Positions 53,820 to 63,209 of a stretch of 64,000 nucleotides of DNA are shown here, in pieces. A program made the translations under genes and the position numbers. Source of the stretch: Steroidobacter agaridevorans (GTDB taxonomy: Bacteria > Pseudomonadota > Gammaproteobacteria > Steroidobacterales > Steroidobacteraceae); the NCBI RefSeq assembly GCF_009932555.1, contig NZ_BLJO01000003.1:62001-126000 (forward strand), in the 5' to 3' direction. The notes beneath the pieces were generated by a model that was given only the letters and a program-made list of their open reading frames with translations, was not told the DNA's origin and did not search any database. Every line of letters begins with the position of its first letter. Positions within the stretch are counted from its first letter, which is position 1.

Positions 53820-54777
53820 GAAACCGGCCCTCGACCACACGATAGTCGAACGACCACAGACGCGGAGCTCCGATGTGACGAGATTGTTGTGCGCGACGGA
53901 TCTGCTGCCGAAGAGCGAACGAGCAATAGATCGCGCAGGCATGCTCGCCGAAGAGCTCGGCGCGGAGCTGTCACTGCTGCATGTGGTTTCTCCGACCGCA
54001 TCGGAACGAGTGCTGGAACAGTCGCTGCAGATCGCGATGAATCGCATGAGATCGCGCGCTCGGCCTCCTCTTTGGCGGCATGGATCGGAGCCGAAAATCA
54101 TTGTCCGCACCGGCAATCCCGCACGATTGATTTGCGACACGGTGGCACAGGAGCAAAGCGGTCTGTTGGTGGTTGGGCCGCACGAGAGGCGCGATGTGCT
54201 CGAGGGATTGTCGGGCACGATCGCCGAGAAGGTGCTGGCTGCGCGCAAATCTCCCTTGCTGTTCGTGCAGACCAGTGCGGATGTGAGCTATCGGAATGTG
54301 CTGTTTGCAGTCGATCTCTCGGCGGAGGCTGAGCTGGCCGTACGCGCCGCAGAGACATTGGTGCTCAGCAGGGACGCGCGAGCAACGGCCATCCACGTCT
54401 GTGTGCCCCCTCTGAGAGGCATGGTTCCTTCCACGACAGCCGCACTCAGAGCGACAGTCGCACAGCGACAGCTCACCGGGGCGATCCATGATCTGCTGAC
54501 TCGAGCCAGCGCGGACTGCAGCCGCTACGATGTGGTCGTCGAAGAGGGCCATCCCATCCCCGCACTACTGCGCGCCGTCGAGACTCACCGGCCGCAACTG
54601 CTGGTGATGGGCACGAGAGCGATGGGCAGGATGCGGCGCGCGCTGCTCGGCAGCGTCGCAAATCAGCTGTTGAAAGAGGTCGTGGACTGCGACGTGCTGG
54701 TCGTTCCCCGCATCGCCGAGCTTGCGAGCGGGCGGGCATGCCGCCCGCCCGCTCCAGGCGCGTTGCTACGGCACTGA
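53818..54777 (+). CDS. Universal stress protein, tandem UspA domains
   Basis: A 319-aa protein with two UspA domains: VTRLLCATDLLPKSERAIDR ... LLVVGPHERRDVLEGLSGTI, and YRNVLFAVDLSAEAELAVRA ... LLVMGTRAMGRMRRALLGSV. ATG 53818 has no clear ribosome binding site, so it may be leaderless or start at TTG 53815. Its end overlaps the convergent CASDH gene by 12 bases. Confidence 0.88.
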   Translation: MKPALDHTIVERPQTRSSDVTRLLCATDLLPKSERAIDRAGMLAEELGAELSLLHVVSPTASERVLEQSLQIAMNRMRSRARPPLWRHGSEPKIIVRTGNPARLICDTVAQEQSGLLVVGPHERRDVLEGLSGTIAEKVLAARKSPLLFVQTSADVSYRNVLFAVDLSAEAELAVRAAETLVLSRDARATAIHVCVPPLRGMVPSTTAALRATVAQRQLTGAIHDLLTRASADCSRYDVVVEEGHPIPALLRAVETHRPQLLVMGTRAMGRMRRALLGSVANQLLKEVVDCDVLVVPRIAELASGRACRPPAPGALLRH

Positions 54778-56046
54778 CGCCGCTCGCGATGTATCGGTCG
54801 CATCGCATTGGCCCTGCAGTGACGAATCGATTCCGTGGTGAAGGATGCGCGTGGGCAGCCCCAGCCGGTCGAGTAGCCCGAGGAAGGGTTGCGGCGCGAG
54901 CTCCTCTACGTTGACCATCTTGCGCACGTCCCATTCGCCGGAGGCGATCAGCATTGCGGCGGCTGCCGCCGGAACGCCGGCGGTATAGGAAATGCCCTGA
55001 CTGCCCACTTCTTCGAATGCCTGCTTGTGATCGGCGACGTTATAAACGAACACTTCCTGCTCGCTGCCGCGCTGTCGCCCTTGCACGAGCACGCCGATAC
55101 AGGTCTTGCCTGCGTAAGTGGGAGCCAGCGACGCAGGATCGGGCAGGGCGGCTTTGACGACTTTGAGCGGCACTACTTCCTGCCCCTCGGCCGTGCGCAG
55201 CGGCTGTTCCGATAGCAGGCCCAGATTCTTGAGCACGGTGAAGACGTTGATGTAGTGGTCGCTGAAGCCCATCCAGAATCGCACGGTGGGCACTCCGAGG
55301 ATCTGCGAGAGCGAATGCACTTCGTCGTGGCCGGTCAAATACGCCTTCTGCAGACCGACGACAGGCAGCTGCCACTCGCGGCTCACTTCGAACATCCGGT
55401 TCGCGGTCCAGCGACCGTTCTGCCACGACCATACCTGCCCGGTGAACTCGCGGAAGTTGATCTCGGGATCGAAATTCGTGGCGAAGAATCGACCGTGATT
55501 GCCGGCGTTGATGTCGACGATGTCGATGGAATCGATGCGGTCGAAATATCTGTCGGAAGCGAGCTTCGCGTAGGCATTGACGACGCCCGGGTCGAAGCCG
55601 GCGCCGAGGATGGCCGTTACACCGGCGCGCTCGCATTCGGCGCGGCGCTTCCATTCGTAGTTCGCATACCAGGGCGGAGTTTCGCAGATCTTCGCCGGAT
55701 CCTCATGAATGGCGGTGTCGATGTAAGCGGCGCCAGTCTCGATACAGGCCGACAGCACCGACATGTTGAGAAACGAGGAGCCGACGTTGATGACGATTTG
55801 CGCTCCGGTGGTTCGGATCAGCTGCGACGTTGCAGCCACATCCATTGCATCGAGCGCGTGAGCGACCAGCGCGCCGTCGGCTTGCAGCGCATTCTTCTCA
55901 CGTACGGATGCGACGATGCGCTTGCATTTGTCGATCGTGCGCGAAGCGATGTGGATGTCGCCGAGAAGCTTGTTGTTCTGTGCGCACTTGTGAACGACCA
56001 CCTGGCCGACGCCGCCGGCTCCGATGACGAGCACGTTCTTTCTCAT
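54766..56046 (-). CDS. Carboxynorspermidine (saccharopine-type) dehydrogenase
   Basis: A 426-aa reductase of the saccharopine dehydrogenase fold: NAD(P)-binding VLVIGAGGVGQVVVHKCAQN, then HIASRTIDKCKRIV and IINVG-like QIVINVGSSFLNMSVLSACI. It condenses aspartate semialdehyde with a diamine to make carboxynorspermidine or carboxyspermidine. ATG 56046 is chosen; the frame to 56106 overlaps upstream sequence. Next to its decarboxylase partner. Confidence 0.9.
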   Translation of the reverse strand: MRKNVLVIGAGGVGQVVVHKCAQNNKLLGDIHIASRTIDKCKRIVASVREKNALQADGALVAHALDAMDVAATSQLIRTTGAQIVINVGSSFLNMSVLSACIETGAAYIDTAIHEDPAKICETPPWYANYEWKRRAECERAGVTAILGAGFDPGVVNAYAKLASDRYFDRIDSIDIVDINAGNHGRFFATNFDPEINFREFTGQVWSWQNGRWTANRMFEVSREWQLPVVGLQKAYLTGHDEVHSLSQILGVPTVRFWMGFSDHYINVFTVLKNLGLLSEQPLRTAEGQEVVPLKVVKAALPDPASLAPTYAGKTCIGVLVQGRQRGSEQEVFVYNVADHKQAFEEVGSQGISYTAGVPAAAAAMLIASGEWDVRKMVNVEELAPQPFLGLLDRLGLPTRILHHGIDSSLQGQCDATDTSRAASVP

Positions 56047-56077
56047 TTCCGGGATGTCTCCTCCAGTTCGCGAGCCT

Positions 56078-57178
56078 TCAGGACAGGCTCGATTGATAAT
56101 CTGCAAACGTGAATTCCCGAACCCGCCGTAGCGATCCGTCGAGCTCGCGAATGACGATGGCGGGCATCTGCACGCCGTTGAACCAGTTCTTCTTGACCAT
56201 GGTGTAGCCGCCGGCGTCCTGGATCGACAGGCGATCGCCCACCGTCAGCCGGTTGGGAAATTCGAACGTGCCGAAGACATCCCCGGCCAGGCAGGACTTG
56301 CCGCACAGCATGTACTCGTGCGGCCCGCGGTTGGGAGCGATCCTGGCGCTCTGCCGATAGATCAGCAGATCGAGCATGTGAGCCTCGGTCGAGGCGTCCA
56401 CGATCGCCAGATTCTTGCCGTTGAAGAGCGTGTCGAGCACAGTGACCTCCAATGTCGTGCTGCGCGTGATCGCCGCTTCGCCGGGCTCCAGATACACCTG
56501 CACGTCATAGCGCTCCGAGAAGCGCTTCAGCCGCTGGCAGAACGCCTCGATCGGATAGCCGTCCGCGGTGAAATGAATGCCGCCGCCGAGGCTGACCCAG
56601 CGGACCCGATGGAACAGCGTTCCGAAGCGCTCCTCGACGATTCCCAGCACCCGGTCGAAGCGCTCGAAATCGCTGTTCTCGCAATGATTGTGGATCATGA
56701 AGCCGTCGATGCGGTCGAGCACTGCCGAGACCGCCTGCACGTCGTGCTCGCCGAGTCTGCTGTACGGTCGCGCCGGATCGGCGATGTCGAAACCGGAAGA
56801 GCTGATTTTCGGATTGAGCCGCAGGCCGCGAGCAATGCCGGAAGCCCGGTCGGCGAAGCGACCGAGTTGTCCGATGCTGTTGAAAATGATCTTGTCGGCG
56901 AGCGCCACCGCCTGCTCGATCTCGGCATCCGCCCATGCGACGCTGTACGCCTGCGTCTCGCCGCCGAAGCGCTCGCGACCGAGCTTCACTTCGAATAGAG
57001 ACGACGAGGTTGTGCCGTCCATGTAGTCGCGCATCAGGTCGAATACCGACCAGGTCGCGAAACATTTCAGCGCGAGCAGCACCTTGGCGCCGGAGAGCGC
57101 ACGCACCTCGGCGATCTTCTCCAAGTTGCGGCGAAGCGCGGATTTGTCGATCAGATAGTAAGGCGTTGGGATCGTCAT
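56078..57178 (-). CDS. nspC: Carboxynorspermidine decarboxylase
   Basis: A 366-aa PLP-dependent decarboxylase of the alanine-racemase fold. PTPYYLIDKSALRRNLEKIA and KVLLALKCFATWSVFDLM hold the PLP lysine, HNHCENSDF and VSLGGGIHFTADGYPIE are family motifs, and CLAGDVFG carries a catalytic Cys. Start ATG 57178. It ends 31 bases before the dehydrogenase gene. Together they make sym-norspermidine or spermidine by the alternative route. Confidence 0.93.
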   Translation of the reverse strand: MTIPTPYYLIDKSALRRNLEKIAEVRALSGAKVLLALKCFATWSVFDLMRDYMDGTTSSSLFEVKLGRERFGGETQAYSVAWADAEIEQAVALADKIIFNSIGQLGRFADRASGIARGLRLNPKISSSGFDIADPARPYSRLGEHDVQAVSAVLDRIDGFMIHNHCENSDFERFDRVLGIVEERFGTLFHRVRWVSLGGGIHFTADGYPIEAFCQRLKRFSERYDVQVYLEPGEAAITRSTTLEVTVLDTLFNGKNLAIVDASTEAHMLDLLIYRQSARIAPNRGPHEYMLCGKSCLAGDVFGTFEFPNRLTVGDRLSIQDAGGYTMVKKNWFNGVQMPAIVIRELDGSLRRVREFTFADYQSSLS

Positions 57179-57204
57179 GATTTGCACGTGGAACGAGACG
57201 CCGC

Positions 57205-57618
57205 TCAGGCCGCCGGATCGGGCGCGTCGCTGCCGTAGACTGCCAGCACCGTCAACACTCGAGGCTCGCCCACCGGCCGTGGCCAGGCGATCGACTGTCC
57301 GGGGCTCATGCCCAGTAGCGCCGCGCCGACCGGAGAGAGCACAGAGATGCGATCGCGGGTCACGTCCGCTTCCAGCGGCCAGACCACTCGCACGGTTCGA
57401 TAGCGCCCGTTCACGCCATCGCGATAAGAAACGAGCGACCCGATTCGCACGATGTGCGGGGCGCATTCTTCGTCGGCGACCACTTCGGCGCGGCTCAGCT
57501 CCTGAGCGAGGTAATCGAGTATCGGCGTCGGCGCGCGTTCGCCAGCCTCGACCAGCGCGGTCAAGCGGCGGAAGTCACCTGCAGGGATGGAAATAGGTGG
57601 CAAGTCGACCGTTTGCAT
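57205..57618 (-). CDS. rnk: Rnk-like GreA/GreB C-terminal domain regulator
   Basis: A 137-aa protein with a short N-terminal helical part and a GreA/B-like C-terminal domain (VRIGSLVSYRDGVNGRYRTV, then SVLSPVGAALLGMSPGQSIA). Rnk proteins interact with RNA polymerase and were named regulators of nucleoside diphosphate kinase. Lies 26 bases upstream of nspC, so probably the first gene of the polyamine operon. Confidence 0.9.
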   Translation of the reverse strand: MQTVDLPPISIPAGDFRRLTALVEAGERAPTPILDYLAQELSRAEVVADEECAPHIVRIGSLVSYRDGVNGRYRTVRVVWPLEADVTRDRISVLSPVGAALLGMSPGQSIAWPRPVGEPRVLTVLAVYGSDAPDPAA

Positions 57619-57738
57619 GGGTCACCGTGATGAGTTGTCGGCTCCGGAGACGACGAGTCTCGAGCGCGAACGGAAAACGACGATGAAGGTAACTACGCTG
57701 TTCGAAACGAATCAGTGTAGAAGGTGCCTTAGGCAGGA

Positions 57739-57781
57739 CGCCCCGGGCACAGCGCGCAGGAAATGCGCTACACCCGGGGCG
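57739..57781. repeat. Long GC-rich inverted repeat
   Basis: CGCCCCGGG (57739-57747) and CCCGGGGCG (57773-57781) are perfect 9-bp arms, with a nested AGCGC (57751-57755) / GCGCT (57765-57769) pair. No T-run. The 285 bases between rnk and the thiolase gene otherwise hold no gene. It could be a dispersed REP-like element or a bidirectional structure. Confidence 0.55.
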
Positions 57782-57903
57782 ATGTGCCTGGGATGAGTTG
57801 CTCGCCGCGGATCCCGTGGCTGAGTATGAAGTGCAAAGACGGAAGCATTAGCGGAGCATAGGTTTTTATTGCCAGGAGTCAAGTGGCGAAAGCCTGGTCC
57901 GAT

Positions 57904-59136
57904 TCACCGTCCCACGATCAAGCTCACCGTCGTGGTCGCGCTGCCGCCGATATTCAGCGTAGCGAAGTTGTTTGCGCCTTCCACCTGATATTCGCCTGCG
58001 GCGCCCGTCACCTGCTTGAAGCAGTCCAGCGCCATGCGCACGCCGGTCGCGCCAACCGGATGACCGCCGCCGATCAATCCTCCGCTGGGATTGACGGGAG
58101 TGCGCCCGCCGATCTCGATGTCTCCAGCCTCGATCGCCCGCCAGCTTTGGCCGGGAGGCGTGAGGCCGAAATGATCGATTGCCATGTACTCGGTGGTCGT
58201 AAAGCAATCGTGCGTTTCGATGCCGTCGATCTGCTCGACGCCGGCGATGCCAGCGCGGCGGAAAGCATCGGTGATTGCGCCCCGCACATGCGGAAAGAGA
58301 TATTGGTGGCCTTCGCTCGCCTTGATCTTGGCAGCGTATGTGATGGGCGCCGTTCGATGTCCCCAGCCCTTGATGTAAGGCAGCGCGTCGCGGTCGAGGC
58401 CGAGCCGCCTGGCATACTCGTGCGCGCGTTCTTCGGAAGCGAGAAATACGATCGCAGCGCCATCGGTGATCTGACCGCAGTCCTGCTTGCGGGTGCGGCC
58501 TTCGATGATGGGGTTGTCGACGTCGTCGGCGCTGAAGCTGTTTGCCTTGAATGTCCAGCGGCGCGTTTGCGCATTGGGATTGCGTCTGGCGTTCTCGAAA
58601 TTGATCTGAGCGATGCGCGACAAATGCTCTTGCTGCAAGCCGTAACGACGCTCGTATTCGTCCGCTACGTCGCTGAAAACCCGCACCCATGGATAGCACG
58701 CATCCTGGTACTCGTGGCCGTTCCACATCGCCGGACCGCCAATGAGCTTCGCGGCCTGTTCGCCCGGCACATTTCGCATTTGCTCCACGCCGAGAACGGC
58801 TGCCAGCCCATACCGTCCTGCTTCGATGTCTGCACCGGCAGCGAGCAGCGCCAGGCTCCCGGAGGCGCACGCGCCTTCGTGTCGCGACGCCGGAAGGCCA
58901 GCGAATGCCGGATCGGTGGCCGCGAACAAACCGCCCAGGTGCCCCTGATTGCAGAACAACTCGGCTCCGAAATTGCCGATGTGAGCGACCTCGATGTCGC
59001 AGGCAGCGAGCTTGGTTTCAGCCAGGCCGCGCATGATGGTCGAACCCATGGCATCGGCGATCTCCATGCCGCGGCGCGCCCAGTTGTCGGCGAAGTCCGT
59101 CTGGTAGCCGCCAATGATATAGACCCGTGAAGTCAT
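57904..59136 (-). CDS. Thiolase-family acetyl-CoA acetyltransferase (SCP-x type)
   Basis: A 410-aa thiolase-like enzyme. The nucleophile Cys is in ASRHEGACASGSLALLA, a later conserved stretch is GIETHDCFTTTEYMAIDHFG, and the C-terminal Gly loop is NPSGGLIGGGHPVGATGVRM. Similar proteins act in lipid or sterol side-chain degradation; substrate here unknown. Divergent from the lipoprotein gene. Confidence 0.88.
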   Translation of the reverse strand: MTSRVYIIGGYQTDFADNWARRGMEIADAMGSTIMRGLAETKLAACDIEVAHIGNFGAELFCNQGHLGGLFAATDPAFAGLPASRHEGACASGSLALLAAGADIEAGRYGLAAVLGVEQMRNVPGEQAAKLIGGPAMWNGHEYQDACYPWVRVFSDVADEYERRYGLQQEHLSRIAQINFENARRNPNAQTRRWTFKANSFSADDVDNPIIEGRTRKQDCGQITDGAAIVFLASEERAHEYARRLGLDRDALPYIKGWGHRTAPITYAAKIKASEGHQYLFPHVRGAITDAFRRAGIAGVEQIDGIETHDCFTTTEYMAIDHFGLTPPGQSWRAIEAGDIEIGGRTPVNPSGGLIGGGHPVGATGVRMALDCFKQVTGAAGEYQVEGANNFATLNIGGSATTTVSLIVGR

Positions 59137-59302
59137 TACCGTGCTCCTTCGGTGATCAGCGGATCCGCGCGGTGGGCCGCGTGTGTTCAGTTTCGAAATG
59201 AGTCTCGCCGGACGACTAAGGATTCGTGCGGTACGGCTTTACCGGATGTCCACCTTCTTCACTATCATGACGGCGCAACCCCCAGCCTCGAGAAACCGGA
59301 AG

Positions 59303-60763
59303 ATGAGCATGATGAAAACGGCTGCGCTGACCCTGATGCTGGTCTCACTGATCTGTTCTGGATGCGCGACGACAGGTGGGGCCACCGGGGAAGAAGAGCC
59401 GACGCTGATCGACGCTGAAGGCAGCTCTCCGGCCGAGGTGGCAGCGTCGCTCGAGGCAGCGGCTCCCAACACCGAAGGTGGCTCGAAGCAGGAAGAAGGC
59501 GAGCTGCCACTTGCCGTCGCCGAGTCGGAGCCCCCCAGGGAAGGGCCCGAGGAGGTCATTGTCCAAAGCCGCATCCTCACCCGTCACCAGGTGATCCAGG
59601 ATCTGGTCGCCGAAGCGCAGGCGGTGCTTCGCGATATCGAGCTTGAATACGTCTTCACCGGCAAGGGAAAGAGGCAGGTCCTGCGCGGCCGCCCGGTGGC
59701 TTTTGCGCTCTGGAATGAAACGAAACAGGAGTGGTCCGTCGCGCAAATCGAGCTGCCGCGGCCGCCGATCACCTGGCAGCCCGGCCGGAAGCCTCTGAAG
59801 TTTCGCACGCTCACGCCCGGCATCCAGGCGAAGCACGTGAAGGGCACCGGCGCCGAGCGGCTGATGTTCTCCTTCTCCCAGGACGGCAATCCCTTGAAGG
59901 TCTACGGGCGCAAGTTCCCCGTGTTCGATAACAACCTCATCAAACGCAGGCAGTGGCGCGCCGTCGCCCAGAGCGCGAAACCCATCATCTATCTGCCGTT
60001 CACCGAAGATACATTCGATCCGGGTTTCGTCAGTGGCGGAAAAGAGTTTCTCGTGGCCACCGCGCGCAAGGCGATCGAGGAGCTGCGTCTCGCGCAGGTG
60101 CCCAGTGCAGCCTTCCCTGGAGAACTGCTCGCCGACTCGATTCCTCTGTCGGTCGTCACGACGCTTGCAGTCATCGAACAGACCGATGACAACGATTACG
60201 TGCAGAAGCAGGCGATCGCGTTCGACGAGGTCCTGAGCCAGTACGGGCTGAAGCAGGAGGAGGCGTATCGCTACAGCGTGTCCAGCGCGAATGCGCTGGG
60301 GCCGATGCAATTTACCAACCGCAGAGGAAATGGGACCTACTCACTCGTCGTCAGGCGCTGCCGGGGCGCGAATATCGATCCGGTCTTCGAGCGAGGCGCG
60401 ACGAATCTGCTCAACGCCATGAAAGCGGCAGTGTGCCTGCTGGATCTGGAACTGGCGGGAATGCGTGCGGATATTCGCCGTGCCTATCGTGACAATCCGG
60501 CCGTGCTCGGCATCTTTCCGGTCGCCGCGTACAACGGCGGGCCGCGAAATGTCACGAAGCTCTACCGTGTCCTGACCCAGATGAAGGTGAAGCTCGATGA
60601 ACTGAGCCGCCCCGGAGAGCAACTCGCCGGCGCTGCCGTGAAGTGTCCGTGTGTTTGGAAAACGGTAGGCGCCGAGGTCCGGCCGGTGGCGATTCCGAGA
60701 TACAACAACGAGAACCGGTGGTACATCGAAAAGTACCAGAGCATCGTCAGTCTGTTCGAGTGA
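59303..60763 (+). CDS. Lytic-transglycosylase-like lipoprotein
   Basis: A 486-aa lipoprotein. ATG 59303 begins a signal peptide with lipobox CSGCATT (LICSGC); earlier in-frame ATGs would bury it. After an acidic linker of about 90 residues, the C-terminal half has TTLAVIEQTDDNDYVQKQ (candidate catalytic Glu) and SSANALGPMQFTNRRGNGTY, resembling SLT-type transglycosylases, and VAAYNGGPRNVTKLYR, another SLT signature. Probably cleaves peptidoglycan at the outer membrane's inner face. Confidence 0.8.
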   Translation: MSMMKTAALTLMLVSLICSGCATTGGATGEEEPTLIDAEGSSPAEVAASLEAAAPNTEGGSKQEEGELPLAVAESEPPREGPEEVIVQSRILTRHQVIQDLVAEAQAVLRDIELEYVFTGKGKRQVLRGRPVAFALWNETKQEWSVAQIELPRPPITWQPGRKPLKFRTLTPGIQAKHVKGTGAERLMFSFSQDGNPLKVYGRKFPVFDNNLIKRRQWRAVAQSAKPIIYLPFTEDTFDPGFVSGGKEFLVATARKAIEELRLAQVPSAAFPGELLADSIPLSVVTTLAVIEQTDDNDYVQKQAIAFDEVLSQYGLKQEEAYRYSVSSANALGPMQFTNRRGNGTYSLVVRRCRGANIDPVFERGATNLLNAMKAAVCLLDLELAGMRADIRRAYRDNPAVLGIFPVAAYNGGPRNVTKLYRVLTQMKVKLDELSRPGEQLAGAAVKCPCVWKTVGAEVRPVAIPRYNNENRWYIEKYQSIVSLFE

Positions 60764-60778
60764 CTGCGCGGCAGCCGC

Positions 60779-62089
60779 TCAATCGCGCCTGCTGCCAGTC
60801 TCCGATCCGCTCACCGGCCACTCGATGATGAATCTGGCGCCGCCGAGAGGCGAGCGGTCGACGCTGGCGGCGCCGCCGTGCCATTCGATGGCGCGTTTGA
60901 CGATCGCCAGCCCGAGCCCGAAGCTGCCGTGCGAGTTGCTGCGCCCGCCGAGTTGTATGAAGGAGCCGAATACGCGCTCGCGGTCGGCCGCGGGAATGCC
61001 GGGGCCGTCGTCTTCGACGTAGAGCCGATAGCTATCGGCCGCGACTTTGAAGGTGATGTGGACCCGTTGTTTCGCGTAGCGCGTGGCGTTGTATAGCAGA
61101 TTGCGCAGCACCGTCTCGATGAGATGCGCGTCGCAGACTACGTCGTCGGTGTCGTCGGCGACCTCGCAGCTCAGGATGAGATCATTGCGAGCACCGCGCC
61201 TGACGGATTCGGTCACAGCCGGGACCACCAGCGTGAAATCGTGGCGTCCGAGATTCAATGCAACCTCCGCACGTTCGAGCACGGCGTATTCCAGGGTCGC
61301 GGTGACGAATGCATTCAGCTCGGCGATGTCCGTGTTCAAGTGATCGAGATGTTGCAACAGTGTTTCGCGGTTCTCGGCGCTGCGCGCCAGCTCGATTTCG
61401 AAGCGCATGCGCGCGAGCGGTGTTTTGATCTCGTGCGACATCGCATTCGCCATGTCTTTGTGCGAGCGGATCAGGGCGTCGATCCGGCGCGCCATGCGAC
61501 CGAATGCGTCGGCGAGTGAAGCGACTGGAGAGCGCGGCGAGATGTCGGCGTCGAAGCTCCAATTGCGGTTGCCGAAGCGGAGCGTCGAGCGTTCGAGTGC
61601 GCGCAGGTCGCGCCTGAGCGGCCAGAGCCATAGCATGACGATGAGCGCTATGGCGGCGTAGAAAACGAGCACTAGAAGCCATTCCAGCGGCGTGCGCCGC
61701 AATGTTTCATCCACGAATCGGAACGCGAGCATGCGATCGCTGGAGGCGATCCGTTGTAACGCCCAGACGCGATCGTCCGCGTCGCTCCACAGCGCTGGCT
61801 TGCCTTGCTCGGCTCCGGTTGGATCGATGCCGGTAAGCTCCTCGGGCTCCATCAGTTCCAGATCCAACCCTGTGTTGCGGGCCAGATCCGCGACGGCCTC
61901 GGGCCAGCGGTCCTGCGGCATCGATTGCAGCTGTTGTTCGACGATCGTCAGCACGGCGGTCTGCGAGGGATAGCTGGCCGTCGGCCGGGCAGACTCCGCA
62001 TACAAATGCCACAACCGATCCTGCCCCCAACTGACGATGGCGAGCGTCGCGACGATGGCCAGGTAGAGCTGCAGAAAGTGGCGCGCCAT
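60779..62089 (-). CDS. Sensor histidine kinase, RstB-like
   Basis: A 436-aa membrane kinase. Two membrane helices (about 4-24 and 148-170) flank a periplasmic domain; a HAMP region follows. The phospho-acceptor His is in NAMSHEIKTPLARMRFEIEL, and the ATPase has NLLYNATRYAKQ, DDGPGIPAADRERVFGSF and GLGLAIVKRAIEWHGG. ATG 62089 starts two bases after the response regulator stop. Confidence 0.93.
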   Translation of the reverse strand: MARHFLQLYLAIVATLAIVSWGQDRLWHLYAESARPTASYPSQTAVLTIVEQQLQSMPQDRWPEAVADLARNTGLDLELMEPEELTGIDPTGAEQGKPALWSDADDRVWALQRIASSDRMLAFRFVDETLRRTPLEWLLVLVFYAAIALIVMLWLWPLRRDLRALERSTLRFGNRNWSFDADISPRSPVASLADAFGRMARRIDALIRSHKDMANAMSHEIKTPLARMRFEIELARSAENRETLLQHLDHLNTDIAELNAFVTATLEYAVLERAEVALNLGRHDFTLVVPAVTESVRRGARNDLILSCEVADDTDDVVCDAHLIETVLRNLLYNATRYAKQRVHITFKVAADSYRLYVEDDGPGIPAADRERVFGSFIQLGGRSNSHGSFGLGLAIVKRAIEWHGGAASVDRSPLGGARFIIEWPVSGSETGSRRD

Positions 62090-62091
62090 GC

Positions 62092-62793
62092 TCAGCCCTC
62101 GGGCGCGAACAAATACCCGTGCCCCCACACCGTCCTGATTCTTTCCGGCGCGCCAGCGTCCCCCAGCTTCTTGCGCAGATGCGAGACACGCACGTCGAGC
62201 GTGCGATCGACCCCGTCGTAGTCGCGTTTGTAGAGCTGCTGATACAACGCTTCGCGCGATTGAATCTCTCCTGCGCGGCAGGCCAGCGCGAACAACAGGT
62301 CGAATTCGTTGCTGGAGAGTGTTACTTCTTCGGTTCCCACGAACACCGAGCGCGACATGGGATTGATACAGACGTTGCCGAACTTCAGCAACCGAGGCTC
62401 GGGTGGCGCGTTGCCCCTGCTACGGCGTAACAACGCGTGAATTCGCGCCACCAGCACACGAGGCTCGACGGGTTTTGCGACGTAATCGTCGGCGCCGAGC
62501 TCCAGGCCCACGACGTGATCGATATCGTTGTTGCGCGCTGTGAGAATCAGAATGGGCAGCGTCGACAGGCTGCGCAATTCCTTGCAGACGGCAAAGCCAT
62601 CGCGACCCGGCAAGCCGAGGTCGAGGATGACCAGGTCGGGCTTTTCCTGCTGCAGGTGGCCGACCACCGCGTCGCCGCGATGTTCGACGATGACGCGAAA
62701 GCCATTGCCCTGCAGGTACGTGCGCACGAGCTCCGACAACCGCGGGTCGTCTTCGACGAGCAGGATGACAGGCAGGGCGGGGGCGGCGCTCAA
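62092..62793 (-). CDS. OmpR-family response regulator, RstA-like
   Basis: A 233-aa regulator. Receiver domain with ILLVEDDPRLSELVRTYL and phospho-Asp in DLVILDLGLPGRDGF, then a winged-helix DNA-binding domain (VTLSSNEFDLLFALACRAGE ... DRTLDVRVSHLRKKLGD). TTG 62793 is favoured: GGAG lies nine bases upstream and it overlaps the stop of the previous gene. Partner of the adjacent kinase. Confidence 0.93.
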   Translation of the reverse strand: MSAAPALPVILLVEDDPRLSELVRTYLQGNGFRVIVEHRGDAVVGHLQQEKPDLVILDLGLPGRDGFAVCKELRSLSTLPILILTARNNDIDHVVGLELGADDYVAKPVEPRVLVARIHALLRRSRGNAPPEPRLLKFGNVCINPMSRSVFVGTEEVTLSSNEFDLLFALACRAGEIQSREALYQQLYKRDYDGVDRTLDVRVSHLRKKLGDAGAPERIRTVWGHGYLFAPEG

Positions 62794-63209
62794 TAGAAAA
62801 TGCTCCACGGTTGGCGGCGCTTGCGTCGAAACTGCAGCGCCTTGCGAATGACGGCGATCGCTTGCGAGGCGAGCACGCGATCGAGCTCGGTATCGCGCAG
62901 CTGCACCACCAGATCCTGGCTGAATGCCACTTCCACGCTGTACAGCCCTTCGGAGTGTTGCTCCCAGCAGTGGCGAATGTGCGGCTGATCCACGATCACC
63001 AGGCACAGCGACTCGTCCTTGGTCGAGCGCCATTGCGCACGCACGGTGGTGTTACAAGTCGCATCGTTATCGGCGAGCGTGCAGACACGCGGGCGCAGCT
63101 GAAGCTCGATCGGTTGCTGGCCGGCGTCGGCCGCGGCTCCTGTCGACGCTGCGAGGAGCAGGCAGCCCAGCAGCGCGGCGTTAGAATACTTTGAAGTTGA
63201 AGCCCACAA
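62790..63209 (-). CDS. DUF3019 periplasmic protein
   Basis: A 139-aa secreted protein with a signal peptide (ALLGCLLLAASTGAAADAG) and a DUF3019-like core, RPRVCTLADNDATCNTTVRA and ESLCLVIVDQPHIRHCWEQ, with several Cys. It overlaps MipA upstream by 29 bases and the response regulator downstream by four. In other genomes DUF3019 genes neighbour mipA and rstAB; function unknown. Confidence 0.85.
   Translation of the reverse strand: MWASTSKYSNAALLGCLLLAASTGAAADAGQQPIELQLRPRVCTLADNDATCNTTVRAQWRSTKDESLCLVIVDQPHIRHCWEQHSEGLYSVEVAFSQDLVVQLRDTELDRVLASQAIAVIRKALQFRRKRRQPWSIFY

Noticed and set aside
57587-57796. 69-codon frame downstream of rnk
   Set aside because: Runs through the inverted repeat at 57739-57781 and has no coding features.
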